A DNA stretch of 64,000 nt. Source: Planctomonas deserti (GTDB lineage: Bacteria > Actinomycetota > Actinomycetes > Actinomycetales > Microbacteriaceae). Shown here piece by piece: positions 1-8,129 of the stretch. Location: assembly GCF_003067705.1 (NCBI RefSeq), contig NZ_QANL01000003.1:62001-126000 (forward strand). Direction: 5' to 3'. A program made the translations under genes and the position numbers. The notes under the pieces were generated by a model. That model saw only the letters and a program-made list of their open reading frames with translations. It ran no database searches and had not been told where the DNA came from. The first letter of the stretch is position 1. Every line of letters starts with the position of its first letter.

Positions 1-558
1 CGGGCTTGCGCTCGTGGCGACGCCGATGGCGTTGTCGGTGGTGCAGCCCTCCTCGCCGCTGACGGAGGTTGCCGTGTTCGTGACCACGAAGAACAGGTAG
101 TACTGGTCGAACGTGGAGGAGTAGGTGACCTCGGGCGCCCACAGCGCGGCGGCCGGGTCTGCCCAGCTCGGCAGCGCATCCGAGGCGTCACCGACGTACG
201 TCCAGTTGACGAGGTCGGTCGAGGTCATGGTCGGGATGCGGTGGAAGATCAGGTCACCGTTCGCGTCCAGGTCCTCGTCGTTGAGCGGATCGGTGGTGCA
301 GTACATGTACCAGGTGGTGTCGCCCGGCTGCTGGCCGCGGATCACCGTCGGGTCCGCGCAGCTCTCCACGGCCCCGTCCCCCGGTATCTGCGGCAGGAGC
401 GGATTCGAGTACGAACCTGGGCTCTTTCCCTGGCCTCGCCTGTCGTTCCCCTCGTCCGCCGCGACACCGGTCGCCGGCACCACGAGGGTGAACGCAAGGA
501 GTGACCCGAGGAGGACCGAGAGCCCTCCGCCCAGTCGACTCCGCTTCCATCGCACCAT
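1..558 (-). CDS. Secreted glycoside hydrolase family 43-type enzyme (N-terminal part, runs off window)
   Basis: Only the first 186 codons lie in the window; the gene continues past the left edge. The ATG at 558 has a good ribosome site (AAGGAG, 6 bases away); an in-frame ATG at 573 lies upstream of that site. Residues 1-35 form a signal peptide: basic start, hydrophobic stretch LLGSLLAFTLVV, then an Ala-rich cleavage region. The mature part begins with SYSNPLLPQ and SCADPTVIRG, where ADP carries the conserved aspartate at the start of the five-bladed propeller of GH43 enzymes. STDLVNW and LWAPEVTY are also typical of the fold. The enzyme would be exported and attack arabinan, xylan or a related plant glycan. 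Substrate cannot be read from this fragment. Confidence 0.8.
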   Translation of the reverse strand, partial: MVRWKRSRLGGGLSVLLGSLLAFTLVVPATGVAADEGNDRRGQGKSPGSYSNPLLPQIPGDGAVESCADPTVIRGQQPGDTTWYMYCTTDPLNDEDLDANGDLIFHRIPTMTSTDLVNWTYVGDASDALPSWADPAAALWAPEVTYSSTFDQYYLFFVVTNTATSVSGEEGCTTDNAIGVATSASP

Positions 559-679
559 CACACGCTCCTTCATCGCAGGGTGTGGGCAGACGCCCGCCTC
601 CGGTCCGGGGCGGGCCGCGTCGGCCTCCCGGCTGACGCTACGCCGGAAACACCGCCGACGCGTGCCGGAAGGCACTCGC

Positions 680-704
680 GGTCCCTGAGCCCGTCGACGG
701 GACG
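680..704. repeat. Half copy of a dispersed palindromic intergenic repeat
   Basis: This 25-base stretch, GGTCCCTGAGCCCGTCGACG and the next five bases, matches one arm of the perfect-looking hairpin at 56520-56585 with about two differences. It lies between the GH43 start and the end of the sigma factor gene. A third related copy is at 8431-8455. Confidence 0.6.
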
Positions 705-727
705 CAGGACACCGGGGTTCGTGGCGC

Positions 728-2128
728 TCAGGCGCGCCGATCCGCGAGATGGGCCCGGACCGCGGGATCGGTCGTGAGGGCGATCGCGCGGTCGTACGCG
801 GCGGCCGCCTCGTCCGCGCGACCCGCGAGGGCGAGGAGGTGCGCCCGCGTGGCCCAGGCGGGCTGGAAGCGCTGGGCGGCGCCCGGGTCGATGCGATCGA
901 GGGTCGCGAGGCCGGCGTCCGGGCCGTCCGACTCGCCGATCACGGCCGCGAGCGAGACGAGCGCACCCAGGGTCGGCGCGATCCGCGCGAGCCCCTCGTG
1001 CAGCGCGCGGAGGGCGGCGAGGTCGACGCGCCCGGTGATCCGCCGGGCGCAGTGCACGGACTGGATCGCCGCCTCGAGCTGGTACCGCCCGATGCGGCCG
1101 AGGGAGGACGCGCGGCGGAGGTGCGCCTCGCCGCGCACGATGAGGGCCGCGTCCCACCGGGCGGGATCCTGCTCGTCGAGGGGCACGAACCGTCCGGCGG
1201 TGTCGCGCCGGCCGGCGGCCCGCGCCTGGGACAGGCAGATGAGCGCGGCGAGGCCCGCTGCCTCGGGCTCGGCGGGCAACAGGCCGGCCAGGGTCTCGGC
1301 GAGGTACAGGGCCTCGCCCGCCAGGGAGTCGGGATCGGCCGTGGCGCCCATGCCGGCCTCGGGCTCCGCACCTGCATCCGCGCCCGCGCCCGCACCGGCC
1401 CCCGTCCCAGCGCCGGGATCCGTTGCCGACCCGATCGCGAAGCAGCCGTAGATCGCCTCGAGCACCGCGGGAAGCCGCCGCGGCATCACGTCGGCGTCGG
1501 GCACGGCGAAGGGAATGCGGGCGTCGCGGATGCGCCGCTTCGCCCGCACGAGCCGCTGCGCCATGGCCGGCGCCGGGACGGCGAACGCCGTCGCAATCTG
1601 CGCGGCTTCGAAGCCGAGCACCGTCTGCAGCATCAGCGGCGTGCGCACGCCCGGGTCGATCGCCGGGTGCGCGCAGACGAACAGCAGCGCGAGCCGCTTG
1701 TCCGGGATGGCGCTCATCGTGTCCTCGTCCGGCTCAGCAGTGCCGCCCGCGAGCTCGGGGACGGCGTCCAAGGGCATCGACGTCCGCACGGCGGCGGACT
1801 TCCAGGCGTCGCGCTGACGGTTGCGTGCGACCGTCAGCAGCCACCCCTCCGGATTCGCGGGGATCCCGGACTCCGGCCAAGCGGTCAGGGCGGCCTCGAA
1901 GGCGTCGCTCAGGGCGTCCTCCGCCATCGCGATGTCGCCCGTCGGCGCGGCCAGGAGGGCGAGGAGCCGGCCGTAGGATGCGCGGGCCGCGGTCTCGGCG
2001 AGCGACCGGGCCCGCGCTCGATCGCCGGCTCGGTCGCGCTCCGACGCGCCCGCGCCACCGGCCTCGGTACCGCCGCCGCCCTCGGTACCGCCGCTGGCCT
2101 CGATACCGATCAGCTCGGGGTGATCCAC
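728..2128 (-). CDS. ECF-type RNA polymerase sigma factor with long C-terminal extension (ECF42-like, DUF6596)
   Basis: The sigma region runs from ETAARASYGRLLALLAA (region 2) through EDALSDAFEAALTAW and VARNRQRDAW to a region 4 helix-turn-helix in FEAAQIATAFAVPAPAMAQR. A C-terminal half of about 220 residues (EALYLAETLAGLLPAEPEA, ALCLSQARAAGR-like, DRAIALT) follows, as in sigma factors paired with DGPF/YCII proteins. The gene overlaps the upstream DGPF gene, so I take the GTG at 2128 as the start; an in-frame ATG at 2194 would lie deeper in that gene. A low-complexity Gly-Ala-Glu stretch near positions 1340-1420 sits in the linker. No anti-sigma factor is adjacent. A second pair of the same kind is at 41056-42712. 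Confidence 0.85.
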   Translation of the reverse strand: MDHPELIGIEASGGTEGGGGTEAGGAGASERDRAGDRARARSLAETAARASYGRLLALLAAPTGDIAMAEDALSDAFEAALTAWPESGIPANPEGWLLTVARNRQRDAWKSAAVRTSMPLDAVPELAGGTAEPDEDTMSAIPDKRLALLFVCAHPAIDPGVRTPLMLQTVLGFEAAQIATAFAVPAPAMAQRLVRAKRRIRDARIPFAVPDADVMPRRLPAVLEAIYGCFAIGSATDPGAGTGAGAGAGADAGAEPEAGMGATADPDSLAGEALYLAETLAGLLPAEPEAAGLAALICLSQARAAGRRDTAGRFVPLDEQDPARWDAALIVRGEAHLRRASSLGRIGRYQLEAAIQSVHCARRITGRVDLAALRALHEGLARIAPTLGALVSLAAVIGESDGPDAGLATLDRIDPGAAQRFQPAWATRAHLLALAGRADEAAAAYDRAIALTTDPAVRAHLADRRA

Positions 2129-2487
2129 TCGTCGCCCTGTGCGGTCACGGCCACCGGCCGGACCTCGATCACGCCGTATTGGGCGGCGGGGCACCGCTCG
2201 GCCCAGGTGAGAGCCGCGTCAAGGTTGGGCACCTCGATCACGAAGACGCCGCCGAGCTTCTCCTTCGTGTCGGCGAAGGGTCCGTCCTGGATGAGCAGCT
2301 CGCCGTTGCGGGTCGTCACGGTGGTCGAGACCGAAACGGGCTGCAGGATCTCCGTCGAGACGAACACGCCCGCGGTGTTCAGCGCCTTCAGGTACTCGTC
2401 GAAAGCGGCGCGGCCGGCGGCCAGGTCCTCATCGCTCAGCCCGACGTCGCCGGCCTCGGGGTAGTTGAGCAGCAGTGCGTATCGCAT
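2110..2487 (-). CDS. YCII/DGPF-domain protein paired with the sigma factor
   Basis: A 125-residue protein starting MRYALLLNYPE with the diagnostic motif LIQDGPFADTKEKLGG near residues 64-79. The family has a ferredoxin-like alpha/beta fold and its biochemical role is poorly known. It is regularly encoded next to ECF sigma factors of the ECF42 type and is often assumed to be linked to their regulation. Its last codons overlap the start of the sigma gene, so the two are probably co-translated. The ATG has GGAAAGGAAC just upstream. Confidence 0.9.
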   Translation of the reverse strand: MRYALLLNYPEAGDVGLSDEDLAAGRAAFDEYLKALNTAGVFVSTEILQPVSVSTTVTTRNGELLIQDGPFADTKEKLGGVFVIEVPNLDAALTWAERCPAAQYGVIEVRPVAVTAQGDEWITPS

Positions 2488-2589
2488 GGTGTTCCTTTCC
2501 GTTCGTCAGGATCGTGATGCACCTATGACGATCGAAGCGGCCGCCGATCGACATCGGTCGCGAAGTTTCTCGGATCCCTCGCCGCCGGG

Positions 2590-3009
2590 TCAGGCGGGCC
2601 AGACCCCGATGATGATCGCCATCACGAGCAGGGTCACGAACTCGTGCGCGACGTTGAGCACGGTGAGGCCGGTCGGCCTCCGGTCGAAGGCGTCGTGCGT
2701 CACGAAGCGCGCCGCGGTGAAGCCGGCCCACAGCAGGATCGCCGTGACCACGGAGTTCGCGAGGAAGGAGCCGCCGTAGAACTCCCACGCGATGAAGACC
2801 GCCCCGGCGAGCACCCACGCCGTGACGAAGCTCACGACGAGCGTCACGAGGATGGGCCGCACCGCGTTCCTCGCGTCCCCGGACGGCCGGACCCCCGTGA
2901 CCCGCATCCAGTAGTTGCCGAAGACCTTCGGTGTGTACCAGATCGAGCCGACGATCATGCTCGACAGGGTGGCGAGGACGACCGCCGCGTAGTTGATGTC
3001 GGGAACCAT
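2590..3009 (-). CDS. DUF1761-family membrane protein
   Basis: A 139-residue protein beginning MVPDINYAAVVLATLSSMIVG. It has four predicted membrane helices: residues 5-22, 51-72 around PILVTLVVSFVTAWVLAGAV, 80-98 and 117-137. The motif GSIWYTPKVFGNYWM after helix 1 is the signature of DUF1761. Function is unknown. The start at 3009 is set by an excellent ribosome site (AAGGAGGACCC before ATG); longer frames upstream lack one. Confidence 0.85.
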   Translation of the reverse strand: MVPDINYAAVVLATLSSMIVGSIWYTPKVFGNYWMRVTGVRPSGDARNAVRPILVTLVVSFVTAWVLAGAVFIAWEFYGGSFLANSVVTAILLWAGFTAARFVTHDAFDRRPTGLTVLNVAHEFVTLLVMAIIIGVWPA

Positions 3010-3064
3010 GGGTCCTCCTTGCGCTGGTGCGGAACGGCCGCTGCGGAACTGCTGTCGCGGAAGT

Positions 3065-3919
3065 CTAGGGGCGCGCGTCCGGCCCGCGGGGGAGCCCGGC
3101 GCCGGCCCGGCGTGTTCCGCGCTCGCAGTACGCGTAGAAGGCCGCGTACGCCGCCAGCGATGAGACGAGCCCACCGACGAGCAGGGGCGCCGACGGCCGT
3201 GACCAGTCCAGCGCCCCGCCGCCGATGGCCAGCGCCGCGACGAGGAACACGAGGCTGAACAGCTGCGCCTGGAACATCCAGCGGAACGACGACCACCGGG
3301 GATCCAGCAGCAGCCACAGGTTCACCATGCCGGGGAGAGTCAGGATCGCCCCGATCACCCGAGACGTCAGCGGCGTGAGCATCCACGGCCAGGCGTCGAT
3401 GCCCGCCTGCGGCACCGCGAAGATCACGAGCCCCGTGCCGAGCGAGAGGATGCCGAGCACCGCGAGCAGCAGGCGCGGCGCCCGGGGGATGCGGAAGTCG
3501 GGGTCCTCCGCGGCGCCGTCATCCGCCGGGCGGTTGAGCAGGAGCGCGGCGAGGGTGAGGAACGGCGTCGTCGCGTAGAGCGTGAGCCAGGTGAGGAACG
3601 AGATGTGCCCGGCGTGGAACCGGTCGATGTGCAGCAGCGTCGCCAGGCCGAGCAGGGACGCGAACAGCACGACGGGAGGGAATCCGTACTTCACCCGGTG
3701 CCACAGGGGTTGGCGCACCGCCTGCACGAAGAACCAGATGCCGCCGAGGTACGCCGAGGCGAGGAACATCGCGGTGATCGGCGGCTCGATGGTCCACGCG
3801 AAGAGCTGCTCCGTCGCGAACGGGAGCACGTAGAGCAGCACGCTCGCCACCACGAGGAACGGGAGGATGACGATGGAGAGCCCCCGCGTGAACGGCCGGA
3901 CGGCGCCCGGCGCGCTCAT
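3065..3919 (-). CDS. Multi-pass membrane protein coupled to the DUF4062-STAND gene
   Basis: 284 residues with about eight hydrophobic segments: near residues 14-34, 46-66, 78-98, 104-128, 143-163, 173-195, 204-226 and 233-255. I recognise no named family and no catalytic motif. The start codon overlaps the stop of the upstream DUF4062-STAND gene by four bases (ATGA at 3916-3919), which means translational coupling and probably a shared task. A plausible role is the membrane arm of that sensor protein, either as an effector or as the thing it senses (inference only). Confidence 0.75.
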   Translation of the reverse strand: MSAPGAVRPFTRGLSIVILPFLVVASVLLYVLPFATEQLFAWTIEPPITAMFLASAYLGGIWFFVQAVRQPLWHRVKYGFPPVVLFASLLGLATLLHIDRFHAGHISFLTWLTLYATTPFLTLAALLLNRPADDGAAEDPDFRIPRAPRLLLAVLGILSLGTGLVIFAVPQAGIDAWPWMLTPLTSRVIGAILTLPGMVNLWLLLDPRWSSFRWMFQAQLFSLVFLVAALAIGGGALDWSRPSAPLLVGGLVSSLAAYAAFYAYCERGTRRAGAGLPRGPDARP

Positions 3920-6657
3920 CGGTCCGCCGCCTCGCCCCGCGCGTGCGTGCTCTCTGCGGGCGCGCTCTGTGCCGGCGATGCCGCATCCGACGCCGCCACC
4001 GCCGCCGGTTGCGCGGGTTGCGCGACGGACGCGGACGCGGCCACCTCGAGGGCGAGCGCGACGGCGGCGTCCTGGGACATCTCGCGGCCCGCCGCGCGCG
4101 CCGCCTCCAGGACCGGCGCGAACTCGCCGGCGAGCGCGGGCCCCAGCAGTTGCTCGTGGAAGGAGAACGTCGGAGCGTTGTACAGGCCCGTCTGCTCGCG
4201 GAGGGCCTGTGATGCGCCTAGCAGACGCCCGGCCCGCTCGAGGTCGCCGGTGACGGCCGCGATGGCGACGAGACCCTCGAGCCCGTACGCGATCCCGTCG
4301 GCGTGCCGCAGGCGCAGCGAGAGCCGCAGGCTCTCCCCGAATGAATGCCCGGCGCCCGCCACGTCCTCGAGAAGCAGCTGAGCCCACCCCAGGTGGTGCA
4401 GGGCGATGGTCGTGCTCAGGTCGTCGTTCTCCTGACGGGCAAGGGCGAGGCTCTCCTCGAAGCGATTGAGGGCGCGCTGGACCTTTTGCTGCAGGATCGC
4501 GAGGCGGCCAAGCGTCACGACCACCATCGCGTCGCCCCAGCGGTCGCCGGCCGAGCGCACCAGGGTGAGGGCGGACTCGAGCACCTCCTCGGCGGTGTCG
4601 TGATCGGGGGTGGCGGCGGAGACGAGCGCGAGGGCGAGGGAGACGTCGGCGAGGGCCTCCCCGCCCGCGTCGCCGCTCGCGCGGAACCGTTCGGCGCTCT
4701 CGCTGAGCCCCGGCACGACGAACTCCTCCGGCTTCAGCCAGAGCGTGATGGACCGGGTGAAGTAGAGCGTGATGGCCTTGGTACGGTCCGGCAACTCGTC
4801 GCCGGAGGCGAGGGGCTCCTCCATCCAGTCCCGCACCTCGCCGAGGTGCCCGCCGACCCACCAGTACATGTAGAGCGACCAGGCGAAGTCCGCCGCCTCA
4901 CCCCACCGTCGCTGATCGAGGAGGTACCGCGCGGCGGAGCGGAGGTTATCCCTCTCCGTGGCCAGCCGATTCACCCAGTCCCGCTGGAGCGGCCCCTTCA
5001 ACTCGGCCTCCGCACGGGCGCCGAGCTGGACGTAGTACCGGGCGTGCGCATCGCGGAGCACGTCCAGCGTGCCGTTCCCCGCCAGCTGCTCGCGCGCGTA
5101 CTCGCGCACCGTCGCGAGCAGCGAGAAGTAGGGCTGGTCTCCGCGGTCATGCTGCCGCACGAGGCTGCTGTCCACGAGGGTGGAGAGGTCGGTGAACACG
5201 TCCGCGCCCGCGAGCGGGGAGGCGGCTTGCGACACCGACTCCGCCGCGTCCAGCGAGAAGTCGCCGGCGAAGACGCCGAGCTGGGCGAGCAGGGCGCTCT
5301 CCGACTCGGTCAGCAGGTCGATGCTCCACTCGATGGTGCCCCGGAGGGTGCGCTGGCGCGCGGGGAGATCCCGCGCCCCGCCGGCGAGCAGCGGCAGCTG
5401 CCGATCGAGCCGGGCGAGCATGGCGGCGGGCGGGAGCAGGCGGATACGCGCGGCCGCGAGCTCGAGGGCCAGCGGCACGCCGTCGAGGGCGAGGCAGATC
5501 CGCGCGACCGCGTGGACGTTCTCGGCGGTCAGCTCGAAGTCCGGCTTGACCGCCCTCGCGCGCTCGACGAAGAGCTCGATGGCGGGGAAGCGGAGGGCCT
5601 CCGCGGGTGCGAGCCGGGCAGGGTCGGCGGGCAGGGCGAGCGGCCCCACCTCGAACGCGTGCTCGCCGGACACGCGAAGCAGGCTTCGGCTCGTCACCAC
5701 GATCTTCAGCCCGGGGGATGTGGTCAGCAGCGCGGGGAGCTGCGGCGCCGCGGGGAGGACCTGCTCGAAGTTGTCGAGGACGAGCAGCATCCGTCGGCCG
5801 CGGAGGGCCATGACCAGCTTCTCGTCGAGCGTGCCGACGCCCGTGTCGCGCACGCCGAGCCCCTGAGCCACAGCGGCGGGAACCAGGGCCGGGTCCCGCA
5901 CGGCCGAGAGATCGATGAAGGCGACGCCGCCGGGGAAGGCGTCCGTCATTCGCGCGGCGAGGTCGATGGCGAGCCGGCTCTTGCCGATCCCGCCGGAGCC
6001 GGTGAGCGTCACGAGGCGCACGGACTCCCGGCGGAGGAGCCCCTCGGCGGCGGCGATCTCGGCTTCGCGGCCGATCAGCTCGGTGAGGGGAGCCGGAAGC
6101 GGGCCGGTCTCCGGATCCGGCAGCAGGGCGGGCTGCGCCTCCGCGCCGGCCCGGGGCGCCTGCGCCCGGCTCTGGTCGAAGCGCTCGGCGAGCATCGTGG
6201 CGAGATCCGCCTCGAGCAGCTCGCCCAGCTCCTCCGCGGTGCTGAACGCCTTGTAGGAGGCGTTGTCGTCGTTGCGCACCCGCCCGAGGAGCTCGGCGAG
6301 GCGCGGCTCGCGCCCATCGGCGGGCTCCTTGATGTAGATGAGCTTCGGCATGTCGGCGGGGGAGAGGAGGTACTCGTCCTCGAGCCCGGACACCTCCTCG
6401 CCCGGCGCGACCCAGCCGTACCGCTCCCAGTAAAGACCGACGAACACGTCGCTCTGCTCCAGGTACGCGCGGTAGAGCTCGCGCGGCGGGTGAGGCCTCG
6501 CGCCCAGCTCGAACATCACGGGAGCAAGGCGCAGCCGCTCGATGGCCGCGCGCGCACTTCTCCGCTCGGCCGCGAGCTCTTTCAGCGTGGAACTCACGAA
6601 CACGCGGAGCCGCTGATCGGGCGTTCGGATGCCGCCCGTCGTTCGGGTCATCCCCAC
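3916..6657 (-). CDS. DUF4062 - STAND (NB-ARC-like) ATPase - TPR protein
   Basis: A 913-residue three-part protein. Residues 16-110 are a DUF4062 domain (RLRVFVSSTLKELAAERR, then FVGLYWERYGWV). Residues 190-470 are a STAND NTPase with Walker A GSGGIGKS at 220-227, Walker B LLVLDN at 291-296 and a sensor-like VTSRS about 30 residues later. Residues 560-880 are all-helical with TPR-like repeats. The ATPase core resembles actinobacterial AfsR/LuxR-type STAND regulators, but there is no BTAD domain and no DNA-binding helix-turn-helix at either end, so it is probably a signalling switch rather than a transcription factor. The same architecture (N-terminal effector or adaptor, STAND, repeats) is used by bacterial defence proteins. 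Start is GTG at 6657 or ATG at 6651. It is coupled to the membrane protein downstream. Confidence 0.85.
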   Translation of the reverse strand: MGMTRTTGGIRTPDQRLRVFVSSTLKELAAERRSARAAIERLRLAPVMFELGARPHPPRELYRAYLEQSDVFVGLYWERYGWVAPGEEVSGLEDEYLLSPADMPKLIYIKEPADGREPRLAELLGRVRNDDNASYKAFSTAEELGELLEADLATMLAERFDQSRAQAPRAGAEAQPALLPDPETGPLPAPLTELIGREAEIAAAEGLLRRESVRLVTLTGSGGIGKSRLAIDLAARMTDAFPGGVAFIDLSAVRDPALVPAAVAQGLGVRDTGVGTLDEKLVMALRGRRMLLVLDNFEQVLPAAPQLPALLTTSPGLKIVVTSRSLLRVSGEHAFEVGPLALPADPARLAPAEALRFPAIELFVERARAVKPDFELTAENVHAVARICLALDGVPLALELAAARIRLLPPAAMLARLDRQLPLLAGGARDLPARQRTLRGTIEWSIDLLTESESALLAQLGVFAGDFSLDAAESVSQAASPLAGADVFTDLSTLVDSSLVRQHDRGDQPYFSLLATVREYAREQLAGNGTLDVLRDAHARYYVQLGARAEAELKGPLQRDWVNRLATERDNLRSAARYLLDQRRWGEAADFAWSLYMYWWVGGHLGEVRDWMEEPLASGDELPDRTKAITLYFTRSITLWLKPEEFVVPGLSESAERFRASGDAGGEALADVSLALALVSAATPDHDTAEEVLESALTLVRSAGDRWGDAMVVVTLGRLAILQQKVQRALNRFEESLALARQENDDLSTTIALHHLGWAQLLLEDVAGAGHSFGESLRLSLRLRHADGIAYGLEGLVAIAAVTGDLERAGRLLGASQALREQTGLYNAPTFSFHEQLLGPALAGEFAPVLEAARAAGREMSQDAAVALALEVAASASVAQPAQPAAVAASDAASPAQSAPAESTHARGEAADR

Positions 6658-6673
6658 AGTGTGGAACGCGCGG

Positions 6674-6759
6674 GGGCCGCGAGTCCAGCACCCGGAGAAT
6701 ACTGTCGCGCACTGTTTCCGTCCGGAGCCTACGCTCGGTCGTGTGTTCCTCCTCTTCGG
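6674..6759. repeat. Left copy of the direct repeat flanking the restriction-endonuclease island
   Basis: It is an imperfect copy of 8045-8129. Positions 6719-6759 match 8089-8129 exactly over 41 bases, and 6685-6718 match with a one-base indel and a few substitutions. The copy includes the sequence around the start codon and the first codons (V-F-L-L-F-G) of the zinc-ribbon gene, after which the two copies diverge abruptly. It lies in the divergent upstream region of the DUF4062 gene. Confidence 0.9.
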
Positions 6760-6845
6760 TGGTGAGCCCGTCGCACTCGTTCGGTCAATCGCACTGAGTG
6801 TCCGGCTTCCTCAGAGGGGTCGAGTTGACAGCCGGCTATGCGGCC

Positions 6846-6870
6846 AGCTGAGGAGGAATCAGCCTCAGCT
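6846..6870 (-). terminator. Hairpin just after the endonuclease gene
   Basis: AGCTGAGG at 6846-6853 pairs exactly with CCTCAGCT at 6863-6870 around a 9-base loop. It begins 3 bases past the stop codon of the endonuclease gene on the minus strand. No clear T-run follows, so it is only a possible terminator. Confidence 0.4.
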
Positions 6871-6872
6871 AT

Positions 6873-7970
6873 TCACACACCCATGAGCAATACGGTTCGG
6901 CCCATGGCATTTGCACCGGTGAGTGATCCAGCAATCGCGTCGTACTCGAATAAAGCCATCTGAGCACGGTTAGCGAAGTCAGTTGCACCGCTCGTATAAG
7001 TACCAGAAGTGAAGAACAGCCCGATCCGGCCGTCGACGCTTGCTACTCCATGGAAGGCGCGCACCTCTTCGACGCCTACGGTGCCAGAGTAATTCTTCAC
7101 CTGTGCTATAGCGGTGTCGCTTACCACGTCAATGCCACCGTCGCCCGAAAATGTTGTGATCGAGACGTTGGTCCCACCCAAGTGACTGAGCCACCCTGCG
7201 CACAGCAGTTCTGCCCCCTCATGTGAGACGCCATACGGCTGAGGGGAAGGCCTCGATGCCCTTACGCGCGAGCGCCCGCGAAGCCCTGCAACGATCAACT
7301 GGTTCCGACGGGCATTCAGTCGGTACCAATAGGCGTGATATAGAGCAAGACGAGCGCCATGTTCCAAAGTCGCCATCACCGTAGCAGTCCGCTCAGCACG
7401 CAACATCTGTTTCCGGGTCGCGGTGATGAAACTCTTGTGCCGTGACTCTAGCTCTTGTATCTCACCTTCCAGGTGGCGCGGATCGGCAACTATCCAGCCG
7501 CCGTAGTCGAGTACGTTGATCCAATTGTATTGGTGCGCCTCGCTGATAACTCTGCTATCTCCCACGACTTGCCCGACGGCGTGTAGGAACCCCATCTGTG
7601 CGTAAGACAGGGCGGGTTGCACAGGCAATGAGGTGATCGGAGCGGGATCCAGCGGAAAGGTGAAGTGTTGACCGTGATGCAACGCTGAGTAATCTGCGAG
7701 CCGCTTCCGGAGCGCTTCGTAATACAACCTACGGCTGTCGAATCGGACATCCGACTCTTTCCATCCGAACGCTGCGGCGGTCCCGACTATTTCTACCTCG
7801 ATGTTGTGAGGCAGTGGATCATTGAGCCAGGCCCACTCTGGGTATGTGAAGACCAGATCATCGGCGTCCTGGGTGTCAGCAACCATTGTCGCTTGGAGCA
7901 CTGCGCCATTGATGCGTTCCCAAGGCCGATGCGGGTCGTACAACGTCAACTCCTGATCAGTTCGAGGCAT
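6873..7970 (-). CDS. Mrr-like restriction endonuclease with an unrecognised N-terminal domain
   Basis: About 365 residues from the ATG at 7970; a longer frame reaches back to 8165 but crosses the direct repeat and is unlikely to be used. The last 110 residues carry the PD-(D/E)XK core of the Mrr_cat family: HEGAELL (glutamate), SGDGGIDVV (catalytic aspartate) and AIAQVKNYSG (QxK), then VEEVRAFHGV and GLFFTSGTYTSGA. Such nucleases usually cut modified or foreign DNA. The N-terminal 250 residues (QTLYDPHRPW-like start, FTYPEWAWL, a coiled-coil-like stretch EGEIQELESRH) match nothing I know and may sense the target. No methyltransferase is nearby, consistent with a type IV-like stand-alone enzyme. 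Composition is unlike its neighbours, which suggests transfer. Confidence 0.85.
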   Translation of the reverse strand: MPRTDQELTLYDPHRPWERINGAVLQATMVADTQDADDLVFTYPEWAWLNDPLPHNIEVEIVGTAAAFGWKESDVRFDSRRLYYEALRKRLADYSALHHGQHFTFPLDPAPITSLPVQPALSYAQMGFLHAVGQVVGDSRVISEAHQYNWINVLDYGGWIVADPRHLEGEIQELESRHKSFITATRKQMLRAERTATVMATLEHGARLALYHAYWYRLNARRNQLIVAGLRGRSRVRASRPSPQPYGVSHEGAELLCAGWLSHLGGTNVSITTFSGDGGIDVVSDTAIAQVKNYSGTVGVEEVRAFHGVASVDGRIGLFFTSGTYTSGATDFANRAQMALFEYDAIAGSLTGANAMGRTVLLMGV

Positions 7971-8044
7971 AGCTGAGCCAGCTACGCACGGTATCGTCGT
8001 CGACGCTAGTCGATCGCCAGTCCTGGACGTCCTCCTTCGAACGA

Positions 8045-8129
8045 GGGCCGTCGGTGCAGCACCCGGGAATACTGTCGCGCAGCGTTGGCGTCCGGAGCCT
8101 ACGCTCGGTCGTGTGTTCCTCCTCTTCGG
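8045..8129. repeat. Right copy of the direct repeat, includes promoter and start of the zinc-ribbon gene
   Basis: This is the functional copy on the rightward side. It ends inside the seventh codon of the zinc-ribbon gene and probably holds its promoter. On the other strand it lies about 75 bases upstream of the endonuclease start and may also drive that gene, as its twin at 6674-6759 lies upstream of the DUF4062 gene. Confidence 0.85.

Larger units (their letters stand above)
6687..8129. mobile_element. AT-richer island carrying an Mrr-like endonuclease, bounded by direct repeats
   Basis: Between the two repeat copies, base composition drops visibly: codons such as AAT, ATT, TAT and ACT are common here and rare in the neighbours. 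The only convincing gene inside is the Mrr-like endonuclease. There is no transposase, integrase or terminal inverted repeat. The repeat carries the regulatory region and first codons of the zinc-ribbon gene, so insertion leaves that gene intact. This fits acquisition by recombination at the conserved promoter of the neighbour (inference). Confidence 0.7.

Noticed and set aside
728-730. Possible tRNA or small RNA genes in the intergenic spaces
   Set aside because: I scanned gaps over 100 bases for cloverleaf signs such as GGTTCGAATCC and CCA ends and found none.
749-2464. 571-codon open frame opposite the first sigma factor
   Set aside because: Shadow of the sigma and DGPF genes; shows no motif.
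3916-6657. AfsR/SARP-type transcription activator
   Set aside because: The STAND core is similar but there is neither an OmpR-type DNA-binding domain, BTAD nor LuxR helix-turn-helix; the N-terminus is DUF4062.
6742-6886. Short rightward frame starting VFLLFG in the left repeat copy, possible truncated zinc-ribbon gene
   Set aside because: Only the first codons match the real zinc-ribbon gene; no CxxC follows. It is explained by the direct repeat and not listed as a gene.
6687-8129. Insertion sequence or integron-like element
   Set aside because: No transposase, integrase or terminal inverted repeats; the flanking repeat is far longer than a target-site duplication.
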